The notes below the pieces were generated by a model that searched no databases, was not told the DNA's origin, and worked only from the letters and a program-made list of their open reading frames with translations. Both the position numbers and the translations under genes were made by a program. Source: Parvibaculum sp039680535 (GTDB lineage: Bacteria > Pseudomonadota > Alphaproteobacteria > Parvibaculales > Parvibaculaceae). From it: 64,000 bases of DNA. Positions 51,372 to 60,738 of the stretch are shown one piece after another. Position 1 is the stretch's first letter. The number at the start of each line of letters is the position of its first letter. The stretch lies in assembly GCF_039680535.1 (NCBI RefSeq), contig NZ_JBDKSS010000008.1, positions 62,001 through 126,000 of the forward strand, read 5' to 3'.

Positions 51372-52381
51372 TGGCCAAAATCCTTCTGGTCAGCGCCACT
51401 CGAAGGGCCTTCAGAGCCCGAGATCTGCATACGTCGCTGCTCGGTGGGATCGAAACCACAAACATCGAACTCGCTTCCAGGCTCGCGGAGCGAGGCCACG
51501 AGGTCATCTTGGGCACACCAACGACCTCCGTTACCTTTCACAATGGCTTCAAAAACATTCCGTTGGGCAACATCCAAGGCGAAACGGCCGACATCTTCAT
51601 CTCAAGCAACGACCTGCACGCCTTTGACGTTGCCCCCCAACAGGCCAAGAAGGTGTTGTGGGTTCACAATCCACTTATCATCGAGCGCCTGTTTCGGAGG
51701 AAGCAAATCCGGCCCTTGTTCCAATACCGACCGCATGCAGTGTTTGCGGGAGAGGTGTCACGGCGGAGAACAAGCGGCCTGCTGCCCTTCAGCCGACGAT
51801 CCACGATTTATCACGGTGTGTCGGATGTGTTTCGAAACGCCGAGCCGAGTTCCGGCCAGAAGAGGATCGCCGTGTGGGTTTCGCAACCTCAGCGCGGGCT
51901 CAAAGAGACACTCGATATCTGGACCACACACATATTTCCCAAGGTTCCGGATGCTGAATTCCATATCTTCGGCCATGTCGAGGACCACCTTGGGCCAGAC
52001 ATGGCCAGATTTGGAGAATTTGGCGTTGTCTTCCACAAGCGCGCGTCCATGGCCGAACTCGCGACCTTCTACCGGACGGCGCGGATGATGATCTTTCCCG
52101 GTGCACGTGATGAAACCTTTTGCCTGGCGGCGGCCGAGGCGCAATGCGTCGGCCTGCCGGTCGTAACGCGTGGAATCGGGGCGCTGAGCGAACGGGTAAG
52201 GCATGGCGTGAATGGCATCATCGCTCGGACGGATGAAGAAGTAGCCGCTGCCGCCATCCGTCTTTTCAACGATGACGAACTGTGGGTGATGCTCCATCAG
52301 GGCGCGTTGTGCGAACGCGTTACGCTAAACTGGCAGAACGCCGCCCGTATGTGGGAATACGAACTCGGCATCACGCCCTGA
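51371..52381 (+). CDS. GT4-like glycosyltransferase
   Basis: 336 residues from ATG 51371 (GTG one codon earlier is possible). The N-terminal GT-B motif is SLLGGIETTNIELASRLAERGHEV. The C-terminal donor-binding region has GARDETFCLAAAEAQCVGLPVVTRGIGALSERVRHGVNG, the E-x7-E-like signature of GT4. By eye the gene is less GC-rich than its neighbours, hinting at transfer. It is coupled to the LOG gene and convergent with rarD (3-bp gap). Acceptor unknown. Confidence 0.85.
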   Translation: MAKILLVSATRRAFRARDLHTSLLGGIETTNIELASRLAERGHEVILGTPTTSVTFHNGFKNIPLGNIQGETADIFISSNDLHAFDVAPQQAKKVLWVHNPLIIERLFRRKQIRPLFQYRPHAVFAGEVSRRRTSGLLPFSRRSTIYHGVSDVFRNAEPSSGQKRIAVWVSQPQRGLKETLDIWTTHIFPKVPDAEFHIFGHVEDHLGPDMARFGEFGVVFHKRASMAELATFYRTARMMIFPGARDETFCLAAAEAQCVGLPVVTRGIGALSERVRHGVNGIIARTDEEVAAAAIRLFNDDELWVMLHQGALCERVTLNWQNAARMWEYELGITP

Positions 52382-52384
52382 GAC

Positions 52385-53317
52385 TCAACGCGCTGTCATC
52401 GTCGCAGCGCGGCGAAGCTCCCGCTCCTTCCGCCACGCGTCCATCGTGAAGATCGCAAGACCGATCCAGATGAGGCCGAAGGTCACCATCTGGCCGTGTC
52501 CAAGCGGCTCGCCATAGACCCAGATGGCAATCACGAAGGACATGGTCGGCACGAGATATTGCAGTAGCCCAAGCGTCGTCAGCCGAACGCGCTGCGCGCC
52601 ATAAGTGAAAAGCACAAGCGGCAGCGTCGTCATCGGCCCCGTCGCAACGAGCAATGCATCGGTGAGCCAACCGTCCTTCGCAAAGCCCGTTCCGCCATGT
52701 GCCGAGGCATAAGCGAGATAGGCAATCGCGAAGGGCGACATCACCAAGACCTCGATGAGTAGCCCCGATAGGGCGTCGACCCGGGTGATCTTCCGCAAAT
52801 AGCCATAGGCCGCGAAGGTCGCAGCCAGAAACAGCGCAATCCACGGCAGGAACCCGAGCGAGAAAGTGAACCATCCGACAGCCGCGGCGGCGAGAGCGAT
52901 GGCAGCGGCCTGTGGGCGCGACAGACGTTCGCTCAGCAGCACGACGCCCGCGAGAACGCTCACCAGCGGATTGATGAAATAGCCGAGGCTCGTTTCAAGA
53001 ATACGGCCCGAATTGATGGCCCAGATGAAGATTCCCCAATTCGAGGCAAGAAACAGCGCACTCAGAGCGAGCGTCGCCAGCTTCCGGCGGTCGCTCAGCA
53101 ATTCCCGAAGATGCGTGCTGCGCCTCAAGCCGAAGATCAACGCTGTAATGAGCAGAATGCTCCAGAGCGTGCGGTGCGCCAGAATTTCGAAGGGCACGAC
53201 ATGCGCGAGCTGCCGGTAGAAAATGACCGAAAGGCCCCAGAACATATATCCGGCGCCGGCGGCAAGGCCGCCAAGATTGGCCTCGCGTGACAGGGTTTCG
53301 TTTTGTGTCGTCGTCAT
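52385..53317 (-). CDS. rarD: RarD/EamA-family permease
   Basis: 310 residues with ten TM helices in two EamA repeats. The RarD signature is GYMFWGLSVIFYRQLAHVVPFEILAHRTLWSI, followed by SNWGIFIWAINSGRILETSLGYFINPLVSVLAGVVLL. The family belongs to the drug/metabolite transporter superfamily; no substrate is proven for RarD. Confidence 0.93.
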   Translation of the reverse strand: MTTTQNETLSREANLGGLAAGAGYMFWGLSVIFYRQLAHVVPFEILAHRTLWSILLITALIFGLRRSTHLRELLSDRRKLATLALSALFLASNWGIFIWAINSGRILETSLGYFINPLVSVLAGVVLLSERLSRPQAAAIALAAAAVGWFTFSLGFLPWIALFLAATFAAYGYLRKITRVDALSGLLIEVLVMSPFAIAYLAYASAHGGTGFAKDGWLTDALLVATGPMTTLPLVLFTYGAQRVRLTTLGLLQYLVPTMSFVIAIWVYGEPLGHGQMVTFGLIWIGLAIFTMDAWRKERELRRAATMTAR

Positions 53318-53392
53318 GATGCAGAGCCTTGTTTCGCCTCCTCGCCCAGACGCTCCGACCGGAGCGCGGGCGAGGTTGCGCTCTGCGGAAAA

Positions 53393-55030
53393 CTAGACTC
53401 GCACTTCCATCTTTTTGGCCGGTTTGACGGGCGCGGGCGCACCGTCGCGCAGCAGCTTGTAGGTGATGGAATCGACAAGCGCCTGGAACGAGGCGTCGAC
53501 GATGTTGGGCGAGACGCCGACGGTGAACCATCGGTTGCCCTTGCCATCGGCGCTCTCGATCATGACGCGGGTGATGGCTTCGGTGCCGCTCGTCAGGATA
53601 CGGACCTTGAAGTCAGCAAGGCGCAGGTCTTCGATATAGGGCGAATATTTGCCGAGATCCTTGCGCAGCGCCTGATCGAGCGCGTTGACCGGGCCGTTGC
53701 CCTCGCCCACAGAAATCAGCACATCGCCGTCCACATTCACCTTCACCGTCGCTTCCGAAACGGTGACGAATTCGCCGACTGCGTTGTAACGACGTTCAAC
53801 CAGCACACGGAAGGATTCGATCACGAAGTATTCCGGCACTTCGCCGAGAAGACGCCGCGCCAGAAGTTCGAAGGACGCGCCAGCGCCGTCATAGGAATAG
53901 CCGAGGAACTCGCGCTCCTTCACCTCGTCGAGAAGGCGCTGTACGCGGGAATCCTTTGGATCGATCTTGATGCCGGCCTCTTCAAGCGCGGCAAGGATGT
54001 TCGAACGGCCCGCCTGATCGGAAACCGCGATCTTGCGCTGGTTGCCGACGGTTTCCGGCGGCACATGCTCATAGGTCGCGGGGTCCTTCAGGATCGCCGA
54101 GACATGGATGCCCGCCTTCGAGGCAAAGGCGTTCTCGCCGACATAAGGCGCATAACGGTTCGGCGCGCGGTTGAGGATTTCCTCCAGCGTGCGCGACACA
54201 TGCGTCAGCGTCTTCAGCCTTTCGAGGCTGACGGCGATTTCGAAGCGGTCGGCATATTCCTTCTTCAGAAGCAGCGTCGGGATCAGCGATACCATGTTCG
54301 CGTTCCCGCAACGCTCGCCCAACCCGTTGAGCGTTCCCTGCACCTGACGCACGCCCGCGCGGATCGCGGCGAGCGAATTCGCGACCGCGTTCTCCGTGTC
54401 GTTATGCGCATGGATGCCGAGCCGGTCGCCGGAGACGCCGGAAGCAATCACCTCGCCGACAATGCGCTCGATCTCGTCCGGCAGCGTGCCGCCATTGGTG
54501 TCGCAAAGAACCGCCCAGCGCGCGCCCGCGTCCAGCGCCGTCCTGATGCAGGAGAGCGCATAGGCGCGGTTCGCCTTGTACCCGTCGAAGAAATGCTCGC
54601 AGTCGATCATCGGCTCGCGGCCCCTGGCGGCGATGGCCTTCACGCTATCCGCGATCGACTCGAGGTTTTCCTCATTGGTGATGCCGAGCGCGACCCTCAC
54701 CTGGAAGTCCCAGCTCTTGGCAACGAGGCAGACGGCGTCCGTATCCGCATCGAGGATCGCGGCGAGGCCGGGATCGTTCGAGGCGCTGCGCCCTGCGCGC
54801 TTCGTCATGCCGAAAGCCGTGAACTTCGCGCGCTTCAGCGCCGGCCGCTCGCTGAAAAAGCTCGTGTCGGTGGGATTGGCGCCGGGATAGCCGCCTTCAA
54901 TGTAATCGACGCCCAACTCATCCAGCAGGCCCGCAATAAGCCGCTTGTCCTCGACGCTGAAGTCGACGCCCTGCGTCTGCGCTCCGTCGCGGAGCGTCGT
55001 GTCGAAGAGATAGAGGCGTTCTCTGCTCAT
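53393..55030 (-). CDS. cimA: (R)-Citramalate synthase
   Basis: 545 residues from ATG 55030; GGA is spaced correctly for it, and ATG 55036 is an alternative. The HMGL-like TIM barrel opens with LYLFDTTLRDGAQTQGVDFSVEDK. Metal-site motif GIHAHNDTENAVANSLAAIRAG and GLGERCGNANMVSLIPTL are present. The C-terminal LeuA regulatory domain covers about 400-530. It condenses pyruvate and acetyl-CoA to citramalate, a threonine-independent isoleucine route that would feed ilvD in this window. Confidence 0.93.
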   Translation of the reverse strand: MSRERLYLFDTTLRDGAQTQGVDFSVEDKRLIAGLLDELGVDYIEGGYPGANPTDTSFFSERPALKRAKFTAFGMTKRAGRSASNDPGLAAILDADTDAVCLVAKSWDFQVRVALGITNEENLESIADSVKAIAARGREPMIDCEHFFDGYKANRAYALSCIRTALDAGARWAVLCDTNGGTLPDEIERIVGEVIASGVSGDRLGIHAHNDTENAVANSLAAIRAGVRQVQGTLNGLGERCGNANMVSLIPTLLLKKEYADRFEIAVSLERLKTLTHVSRTLEEILNRAPNRYAPYVGENAFASKAGIHVSAILKDPATYEHVPPETVGNQRKIAVSDQAGRSNILAALEEAGIKIDPKDSRVQRLLDEVKEREFLGYSYDGAGASFELLARRLLGEVPEYFVIESFRVLVERRYNAVGEFVTVSEATVKVNVDGDVLISVGEGNGPVNALDQALRKDLGKYSPYIEDLRLADFKVRILTSGTEAITRVMIESADGKGNRWFTVGVSPNIVDASFQALVDSITYKLLRDGAPAPVKPAKKMEVRV

Positions 55031-55224
55031 GGTCATATTCCGTATCACGCGCACAGCATCACCCTGCCGCGACCGGACCCGTTATCTCACATGGAATTTA
55101 AGCGAGCTTGTACGGCGGCGGCAGACTGTTGTCAGCCGCGAATAATGAGAATCCCAATAATGGCCGGGCGTTTCATCGCCATGTTCGGTGCCATCGTCTC
55201 GCCGTTACAAAAACATAAGCCTTA

Positions 55225-56565
55225 TCAGTGACTTACGCCACGAAGTCGGGCTTCCGCCCTCTCGCGTCCGATGAGAGGTAGCAGATTTTTGAGCTCCGGT
55301 CCATGGTCGAGCCCTGTAAGCGCGAGCCTGAGCGGCATGAAGAGTGCCTTGCCTTTGCGGCCGGTCTTCCCCTTCACCGCCTCGGTCCAGAGGCCCCATG
55401 TCGCGATATCCCAAGGCTCGGCCGGAAGTTCGGCGGCGGCTTCCGCGGCAAAGTCGGCATCCTCGATCACCGGCGTGATCGGTCCCCGGACGACCCGCGC
55501 CCACTCCTTCACATCTGCAAACCGCGCGAGGTTCGGCTTCACCGCGTCCCAGAACGCGGGGCCGAGATCGCAGCCGGAGTCAGCAAGCCGTGGCTGTGCC
55601 GCCTCGTATGGCGTGAGGTGCAGGATCGACGCATTCATCCTGTCGAGTTCGGCGGGCTCAAAGCGGATGTCGGCGCGGCCGAGATGCGAGATGTCGAAAC
55701 CCGCAGCAAGCTCATCGAGCGACAACAGCGCCTCATGCGCGTCCGAAGTGCCCAGTCGCGCGAGCAGCGAATTGATTGCCATGGGCTCGTAACCCGCTTC
55801 GCGCAGCGCCTCTATCGAAAAGGCGGCATCTTCGCGCTTTGAAAGCGGCCGCCCCTCGGGCCCCTGCAGAAGCGAGAAATGCGCATAGACCGGCGGCTCG
55901 GCGCCCAGCGCGCGGGCGATCTGAATCTGCACGCCGGTATTCGTGATGTGGTCGGCGCCGCGAACGACATGAGTGATCCGGAACTCGATATCGTCGACGA
56001 CACTGGGCAGCGTGTAGAGGAAGCTTCCATCCTCGCGCACCAGCACCGGGTCAGATAGCGAAGCCGCGTCGACCGCCACATGCCCCTGAACGAGATCGTC
56101 GAAGCCCGTTTTCTCGCTGTCGAGCTTGAAACGCCAATGTGGGCGACGCCCCTCCGCTTCGAGCGCGCGCCTCTCATCTTCGGTCAGCTTCAGCGCAGCG
56201 CGGTCATAGACCGGCGGCTTCTTCTGTGAGAGCTGAAGCTTGCGCTTGCGATCGAGTTCGGCCTCGGTTTCGTAGCAGGGGTAGAGGCGCCCCGCTTCCT
56301 TCAAGGCCGCCGCAGCAGACTCATACTCGGCGATCCGGTCAGACTGCCTCGCAAAAATATCGTGCTTCAGGCCAAGCCATTCGAGATCGGTCTCGATCGC
56401 CTTGGCAAATTCCTCCGTCGACCGCTCCGTGTCCGTATCGTCGAGACGCAGCAGATATTTTCCGCCGGCCTTCTTCGCATAGAGCCAGCTGAACAGCGCC
56501 GCGCGGATATTGCCGACATGAAGCTTGCCGGTCGGGCTGGGCGCAAAGCGGGCGATGACGGTCAT
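55225..56565 (-). CDS. gltX: Glutamyl-tRNA synthetase, short alphaproteobacterial form
   Basis: 446 residues, shorter than the usual 470 or so. Class I motifs are FAPSPTGKLHVGNIRAALFSW (HIGH region) and GRPLSKREDAAFSI (KMSKS region). Alphaproteobacteria often carry two GltX paralogues, and this length fits the second, so specificity for tRNA-Glu versus tRNA-Gln is open. It lies 12 bp downstream of nadE, in one operon. Confidence 0.93.
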   Translation of the reverse strand: MTVIARFAPSPTGKLHVGNIRAALFSWLYAKKAGGKYLLRLDDTDTERSTEEFAKAIETDLEWLGLKHDIFARQSDRIAEYESAAAALKEAGRLYPCYETEAELDRKRKLQLSQKKPPVYDRAALKLTEDERRALEAEGRRPHWRFKLDSEKTGFDDLVQGHVAVDAASLSDPVLVREDGSFLYTLPSVVDDIEFRITHVVRGADHITNTGVQIQIARALGAEPPVYAHFSLLQGPEGRPLSKREDAAFSIEALREAGYEPMAINSLLARLGTSDAHEALLSLDELAAGFDISHLGRADIRFEPAELDRMNASILHLTPYEAAQPRLADSGCDLGPAFWDAVKPNLARFADVKEWARVVRGPITPVIEDADFAAEAAAELPAEPWDIATWGLWTEAVKGKTGRKGKALFMPLRLALTGLDHGPELKNLLPLIGRERAEARLRGVSH

Positions 56566-56577
56566 GATTACGCTCGT

Positions 56578-58239
56578 TCAATCCGCATCGCGGAAACCGT
56601 TGACGATCGGATAGCGGCGATCGCGGCCGAAATTGCGCTGCGTGATCTTGACGCCCGGCGCCGCCTGACGGCGCTTGTACTCGGAAATATAGAGCAGATG
56701 CTCCACCCGCTTCACAACTGCGCGGTCATAACCCAGCGCAACGATGTCGCGGATCGCCATTTCCTTCTCGACCAGACATTCGAGAACCGCGTCGAGAACC
56801 TCGTATGGCGGCAGCGAGTCCTCGTCCTTCTGGTCCGGGCGAAGTTCGGCGGACGGCGGACGCGTGATGATGTTTTCGGGGATCACGCGGCCTGTGGGCC
56901 CGAGGCAGTTCTTCGGCCTGCGCTCATTGCGCCAGCGAGACAGCGCAAAGACCTTCATCTTGTAAAGATCCTTGATCGGATTGAAGCCGCCATTCATGTC
57001 GCCATAAAGCGTGGCATAGCCAACCGACACTTCCGACTTGTTGCCCGTCGTCAGCAGCATCGAACCGAACTTGTTCGAAATCGCCATCAGGATCACGCCG
57101 CGCGAGCGCGACTGAAGATTTTCTTCGGTGATGCCCGACTGCGTACCCTCGAAAAGCGGCCCCAATGCATCGGTGAAGCCCGCGACCGGCCCTTCGATCG
57201 GCACGACGTCGTAGCGCACGCCAAGAAGCTTCGCGCATTCCGCCGCGTCCTTGATGCTCTCATCCGACGTATAGCGATAAGGCAGCATGACGCAGTGAAC
57301 CTTGTCGGCGCCCAGCGCATCCACTGCGACAGCGGCGACGAGCGCGGAGTCGATACCGCCCGAAAGGCCGAGCACGACGCCCGGAAAGCGGTTCTTGCGC
57401 ACATAGTCGCGAAGTCCCTGCACGACCGCGAGATAGACGGACTCGAGATCCTCCTCGACCAGCACCCTTTCGCCGGGCGCGCAGACCCAGCCGAGATCGG
57501 TGCGCGTCCAGTCGGTGATGGCGATGGCTTCTTCCCAGGCGGGCATCTGCACCGCGACTGAGTAATCCGCGTTGACGACGAAGGAACCGCCGTCGAAGAC
57601 AAGTTCGTCCTGACCGCCGATCTGGTTGAGGTAAACAAGCGGGAGCCCGCTTTCGCGAATGCGCGAGACGACGATGTTCTGCCGCTCATCCACCTTGTCG
57701 GCCCAATAGGGCGATCCGTTCGGGACGAGCAGGATTTCACCGCCGGTCTCGGAAACGCATTCGACGACGTCCGGCGTCCAGATGTCCTCGCAGATCGGAA
57801 CGCCGATGCGGACGCCACGCACCGAAAGCGGCCCAGGCGCAGGCCCCGGCGTGAAAACGCGCTTTTCGTCGAAGGGTCCGTAATTCGGCAGATCGACCTT
57901 GAAGCTATGCCCCCTGATCTCGCCATGATCGAGCAGCAGGAAGGCATTGTAGAGCTTGCCGTCATCCACCCAGGGCGCGCCGATCAGCACCGCCGGGCCG
58001 CCATCCGCCGTCTGCAAGGCCAGCTCTGCGACCGCGGCCATGGCCGCCCGCTGGAAAGCCGGCTTCAGGACCAGGTCCTCCGGCGGATAGCCAACAAGGA
58101 AGAGTTCCGGGAACATCACGACGTCGGCGTCCTTGAGCGCAGCCGTGCGGCGCGCTTCGACAGCCTTTTCGAGGTTCCCGGCAATATCGCCCACAATGGG
58201 ATTGAGCTGGGCGAGCGCTATGCGGAGCTTGTCGGTCAT
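56578..58239 (-). CDS. nadE: Glutamine-dependent NAD+ synthetase
   Basis: 553 residues. The N-terminal nitrilase-type glutaminase has the Glu (MFPELFLVGYPPEDL), Lys (KVDLPNYGPFDEKR) and Cys (IGVPICEDIW) triad. The C-terminal synthetase carries the pyrophosphatase loop GLSGGIDSALVAAVAVDALG and SVGYATLYGDMNGGFNPIKDLYK. It amidates deamido-NAD to NAD using glutamine-derived ammonia. It is divergent from the MDR reductase gene. Confidence 0.96.
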   Translation of the reverse strand: MTDKLRIALAQLNPIVGDIAGNLEKAVEARRTAALKDADVVMFPELFLVGYPPEDLVLKPAFQRAAMAAVAELALQTADGGPAVLIGAPWVDDGKLYNAFLLLDHGEIRGHSFKVDLPNYGPFDEKRVFTPGPAPGPLSVRGVRIGVPICEDIWTPDVVECVSETGGEILLVPNGSPYWADKVDERQNIVVSRIRESGLPLVYLNQIGGQDELVFDGGSFVVNADYSVAVQMPAWEEAIAITDWTRTDLGWVCAPGERVLVEEDLESVYLAVVQGLRDYVRKNRFPGVVLGLSGGIDSALVAAVAVDALGADKVHCVMLPYRYTSDESIKDAAECAKLLGVRYDVVPIEGPVAGFTDALGPLFEGTQSGITEENLQSRSRGVILMAISNKFGSMLLTTGNKSEVSVGYATLYGDMNGGFNPIKDLYKMKVFALSRWRNERRPKNCLGPTGRVIPENIITRPPSAELRPDQKDEDSLPPYEVLDAVLECLVEKEMAIRDIVALGYDRAVVKRVEHLLYISEYKRRQAAPGVKITQRNFGRDRRYPIVNGFRDAD

Positions 58240-58399
58240 AAGTCCCGTGAATCCGTGTCTTGGCAGGCGTTTCTAGCCTTTGCGGCCCCGCCGAACAATA
58301 GGCGGGCGGGAACCCTCTGGACAGGTGCGGCTTTCCCGCAATCCCGGTAAGCTCGCCCATCGACATTTAACGCGCCCTGAACGGGCCTTGGGAGGACGA

Positions 58400-59404
58400 A
58401 TGGCAACGGGTACCAACCGCCAGATACTTCTGGTCGAAACGCCCAGGGGCAAGCTTGCCCCGCAGAATTTCAGCCTGGTGGAGGGCAAGATTCCGAGCCC
58501 GAAGGAGGGCGAACTGCTCGTCCGGGTGAAACTCATCTCGCTCGACGCCGCAAACCGCGCCTGGATGCAGGGTGCGACCTACCGCTCGGCGGTCGAGTCC
58601 GGCACCGTCATGGCGGGCGGCTCCATCTCGGAAGTGATCGAGTCGAAGGCTCCCGGCTTTTCGACCGGCGACCTCGTCTTCGCCGATACGGGCTGGCAGG
58701 AATATGCCGCGATTCCCGCGAACACCGCTGAGAGGGTTCCCGCCATCGAGCCGCTGAGTCATCTCCTCAGCGTCTATGGCATTGCGGGCCTCACCGCCTA
58801 TCACGGGCTCCTCGACGTGGGTAAGCCGAAGGCAGGCGATACGGTGGTCGTGTCGGCTGCCGCCGGGTCTGTCGGCTCCATCGTGGGCCAGATCGCGAAG
58901 CTCAAGGGCTGCACCGTTATCGGCATCGCGGGCGGCGACGACAAATGCGCGCTGCTGAAGAACGAACTCGGCTTCGACCACGCCATCAACTACAAGACGG
59001 AAGCCGTCGGCAAGGCGCTCCGCGCCGCCGCGCCCAAAGGCATCGACGTCTATTTCGACAATGTGGGCGGCGACATTCTCGAAGCCTGCCTCTTCAACAT
59101 GAACCTTTACGGACGCATCGCCTGCTGCGGCGCCGTTTCCCAATATGACGGCGCTCCGCCCGCCCATGGACCGCGCGGCATTCCCGGCCTCATCGTCGTG
59201 AAACGCCTCACCATGCAGGGCTTCATCCTGACGGACTTCAACGACAAGCGCGAACAGGCAATGGCCGACCTCCAGTCATGGGTCGCGCAAGGCAAGATCA
59301 AGGTGCGTGAAGATATTTTGACCGGCCTTGAAAATACGCCCGCAGCGCTTATCGGCCTCCTTGCCGGCGAGAATATCGGCAAGCGCATGGTGAGGGTGAG
59401 CTGA
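58400..59404 (+). CDS. NADP-dependent MDR oxidoreductase (CurA/leukotriene-B4-dehydrogenase-like)
   Basis: 334 residues from ATG 58400 (RBS GGGAGGACGA). Zinc-free MDR: SLDAANRAWMQGATYRS at the N-terminus, cofactor motif VSAAAGSVGSIVGQIAKLKGC and YFDNVGGDILEACLFNMNLYGRIACCGAVSQYD. This is the enoyl or enal reductase group that saturates alpha,beta-unsaturated ketones or aldehydes with NADPH. An intrinsic terminator follows. Confidence 0.92.
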   Translation: MATGTNRQILLVETPRGKLAPQNFSLVEGKIPSPKEGELLVRVKLISLDAANRAWMQGATYRSAVESGTVMAGGSISEVIESKAPGFSTGDLVFADTGWQEYAAIPANTAERVPAIEPLSHLLSVYGIAGLTAYHGLLDVGKPKAGDTVVVSAAAGSVGSIVGQIAKLKGCTVIGIAGGDDKCALLKNELGFDHAINYKTEAVGKALRAAAPKGIDVYFDNVGGDILEACLFNMNLYGRIACCGAVSQYDGAPPAHGPRGIPGLIVVKRLTMQGFILTDFNDKREQAMADLQSWVAQGKIKVREDILTGLENTPAALIGLLAGENIGKRMVRVS

Positions 59405-59411
59405 ACGAAAT

Positions 59412-59445
59412 GCGGCGGAGGGGTCCCCTCCGCCGCTTCTTTTTG
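59412..59445 (+). terminator. Intrinsic terminator after the MDR oxidoreductase gene
   Basis: GCGGCGGAGGGG and CCCCTCCGCCGC can pair almost end to end, so the real loop is formed by opening the innermost pairs. The sequence TTCTTTTT follows. It lies 8 bp past the stop. Confidence 0.93.
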
Positions 59446-59529
59446 ATGTGAACCACTCGACGGAGAAATGCGCCTGTCACGTTGAACTGCATATAACCTG
59501 TCGAGTTTCCCCGGACGGAATGCGACCAC

Positions 59530-60738
59530 ATGAATTTCGAAGGACTAAGGCAGCGGCTTGCCACCCTGCCCGGCATATGGCGCAATTTGACCCCAAGGAC
59601 GCAATGGGTTCTCGCTGCGCTATTCATCCTCATCGTGGCGACGCTTGTCTGGTATGCCCGCTCGGTCGAAACCGGCGCGACGCGATTCAAGACGGAAGCT
59701 GTCACCCGCGGCGACATAGAGCAGACCGTCACCGCCCTTGGTTCGCTCCAACCCAAGGACTATGTCGATGTCGGCGCGCAGGCGTCCGGCGAATTGAAGA
59801 TCGTTCATGTCCAGATCGGCGACCACGTGAACAAGGGCGACCTTCTCGCCGAGATCGACCCCACCGTCTATGAGTCCACTGTGGCCGCCGACAAGGCGAA
59901 GGTCCGCGACCTCGAAGCGCAGATCAAACGGCAGGAAGCGCAGCTCGCACTCTCCAGCATCCAGAACCGCCGCAATCAGGGCCTGCTGAAAATCAACGCC
60001 ATCAGCAAGGACGCGGCCGACACAAGCGCCGCAACGGTCAAGCAGGATCAGGCCTCGCTCGACTCGCTGAAAGCGCAGCTCGATCAGGCGAACTCGACCC
60101 TTCAGGGCGACGAAGCCAATCTGAGTTATACAAAAATCTACGCGCCCATGAGCGGCACCGTGACCTCGCAGACGACGCTGCAAGGCCAGACGCTGAACAA
60201 CAGGCAGACCGCGCCGACCATCCTCCAGATCGCCGATCTCTCCACCATGACGGTGAAGGCGCAGGTCGCGGAAGCCGATGTGGGCAAGCTCAAGGTCGGC
60301 ATGCCCGTTTATTTCACCACACTCGGCATGCCCGACCGCAAATGGCGCTCCACCGTTCGCCAAATTTTGCCGACGCCCGAAACGGTGAATGACGTCATTC
60401 TCTATAACGCGCTCATCGACGTCGCGAACGCCGATCACGCGCTGATGACGAGCATGACGGCGCAGGTTTTCTTCCTGCTCGGCGAAGCGAAGAATGTTCC
60501 CATCGTTCCCGTTGCGGCACTCAGGCCCGCGAAGAGTGGCGAGGCAGGCGCCTATCGCGTGATGGTGATGGATGGCGGAAGGCCCACGCCTCGCGACGTG
60601 AAGATCGGCCTGATGAACCGCATCACGGCGGAAGTCGTCTCGGGCCTCAAAGAAGGCGACATTGTCGTCACTGGCACCGAAAGCGCGAGCGGCACAAGGA
60701 AGGCGGGTTCCGGCGGCGGCAGGGCGCCCACGCTATGA
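59530..60738 (+). CDS. macA: MacA-type periplasmic adaptor
   Basis: 402 residues. An N-terminal TM anchor (about 24-44, WVLAALFILIVATLVWYARS) is followed by RGDIEQTVTALGSLQPKDYVDVGAQASGELKIVHVQIGDHVNKGDLLAEID (lipoyl), a coiled-coil hairpin (about 110-190), APMSGTVTSQTTLQGQTL and a beta-barrel/MP domain. It couples MacB to an outer-membrane channel. The stop overlaps the macB ATG by 4 nt. Confidence 0.94.
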   Translation: MNFEGLRQRLATLPGIWRNLTPRTQWVLAALFILIVATLVWYARSVETGATRFKTEAVTRGDIEQTVTALGSLQPKDYVDVGAQASGELKIVHVQIGDHVNKGDLLAEIDPTVYESTVAADKAKVRDLEAQIKRQEAQLALSSIQNRRNQGLLKINAISKDAADTSAATVKQDQASLDSLKAQLDQANSTLQGDEANLSYTKIYAPMSGTVTSQTTLQGQTLNNRQTAPTILQIADLSTMTVKAQVAEADVGKLKVGMPVYFTTLGMPDRKWRSTVRQILPTPETVNDVILYNALIDVANADHALMTSMTAQVFFLLGEAKNVPIVPVAALRPAKSGEAGAYRVMVMDGGRPTPRDVKIGLMNRITAEVVSGLKEGDIVVTGTESASGTRKAGSGGGRAPTL

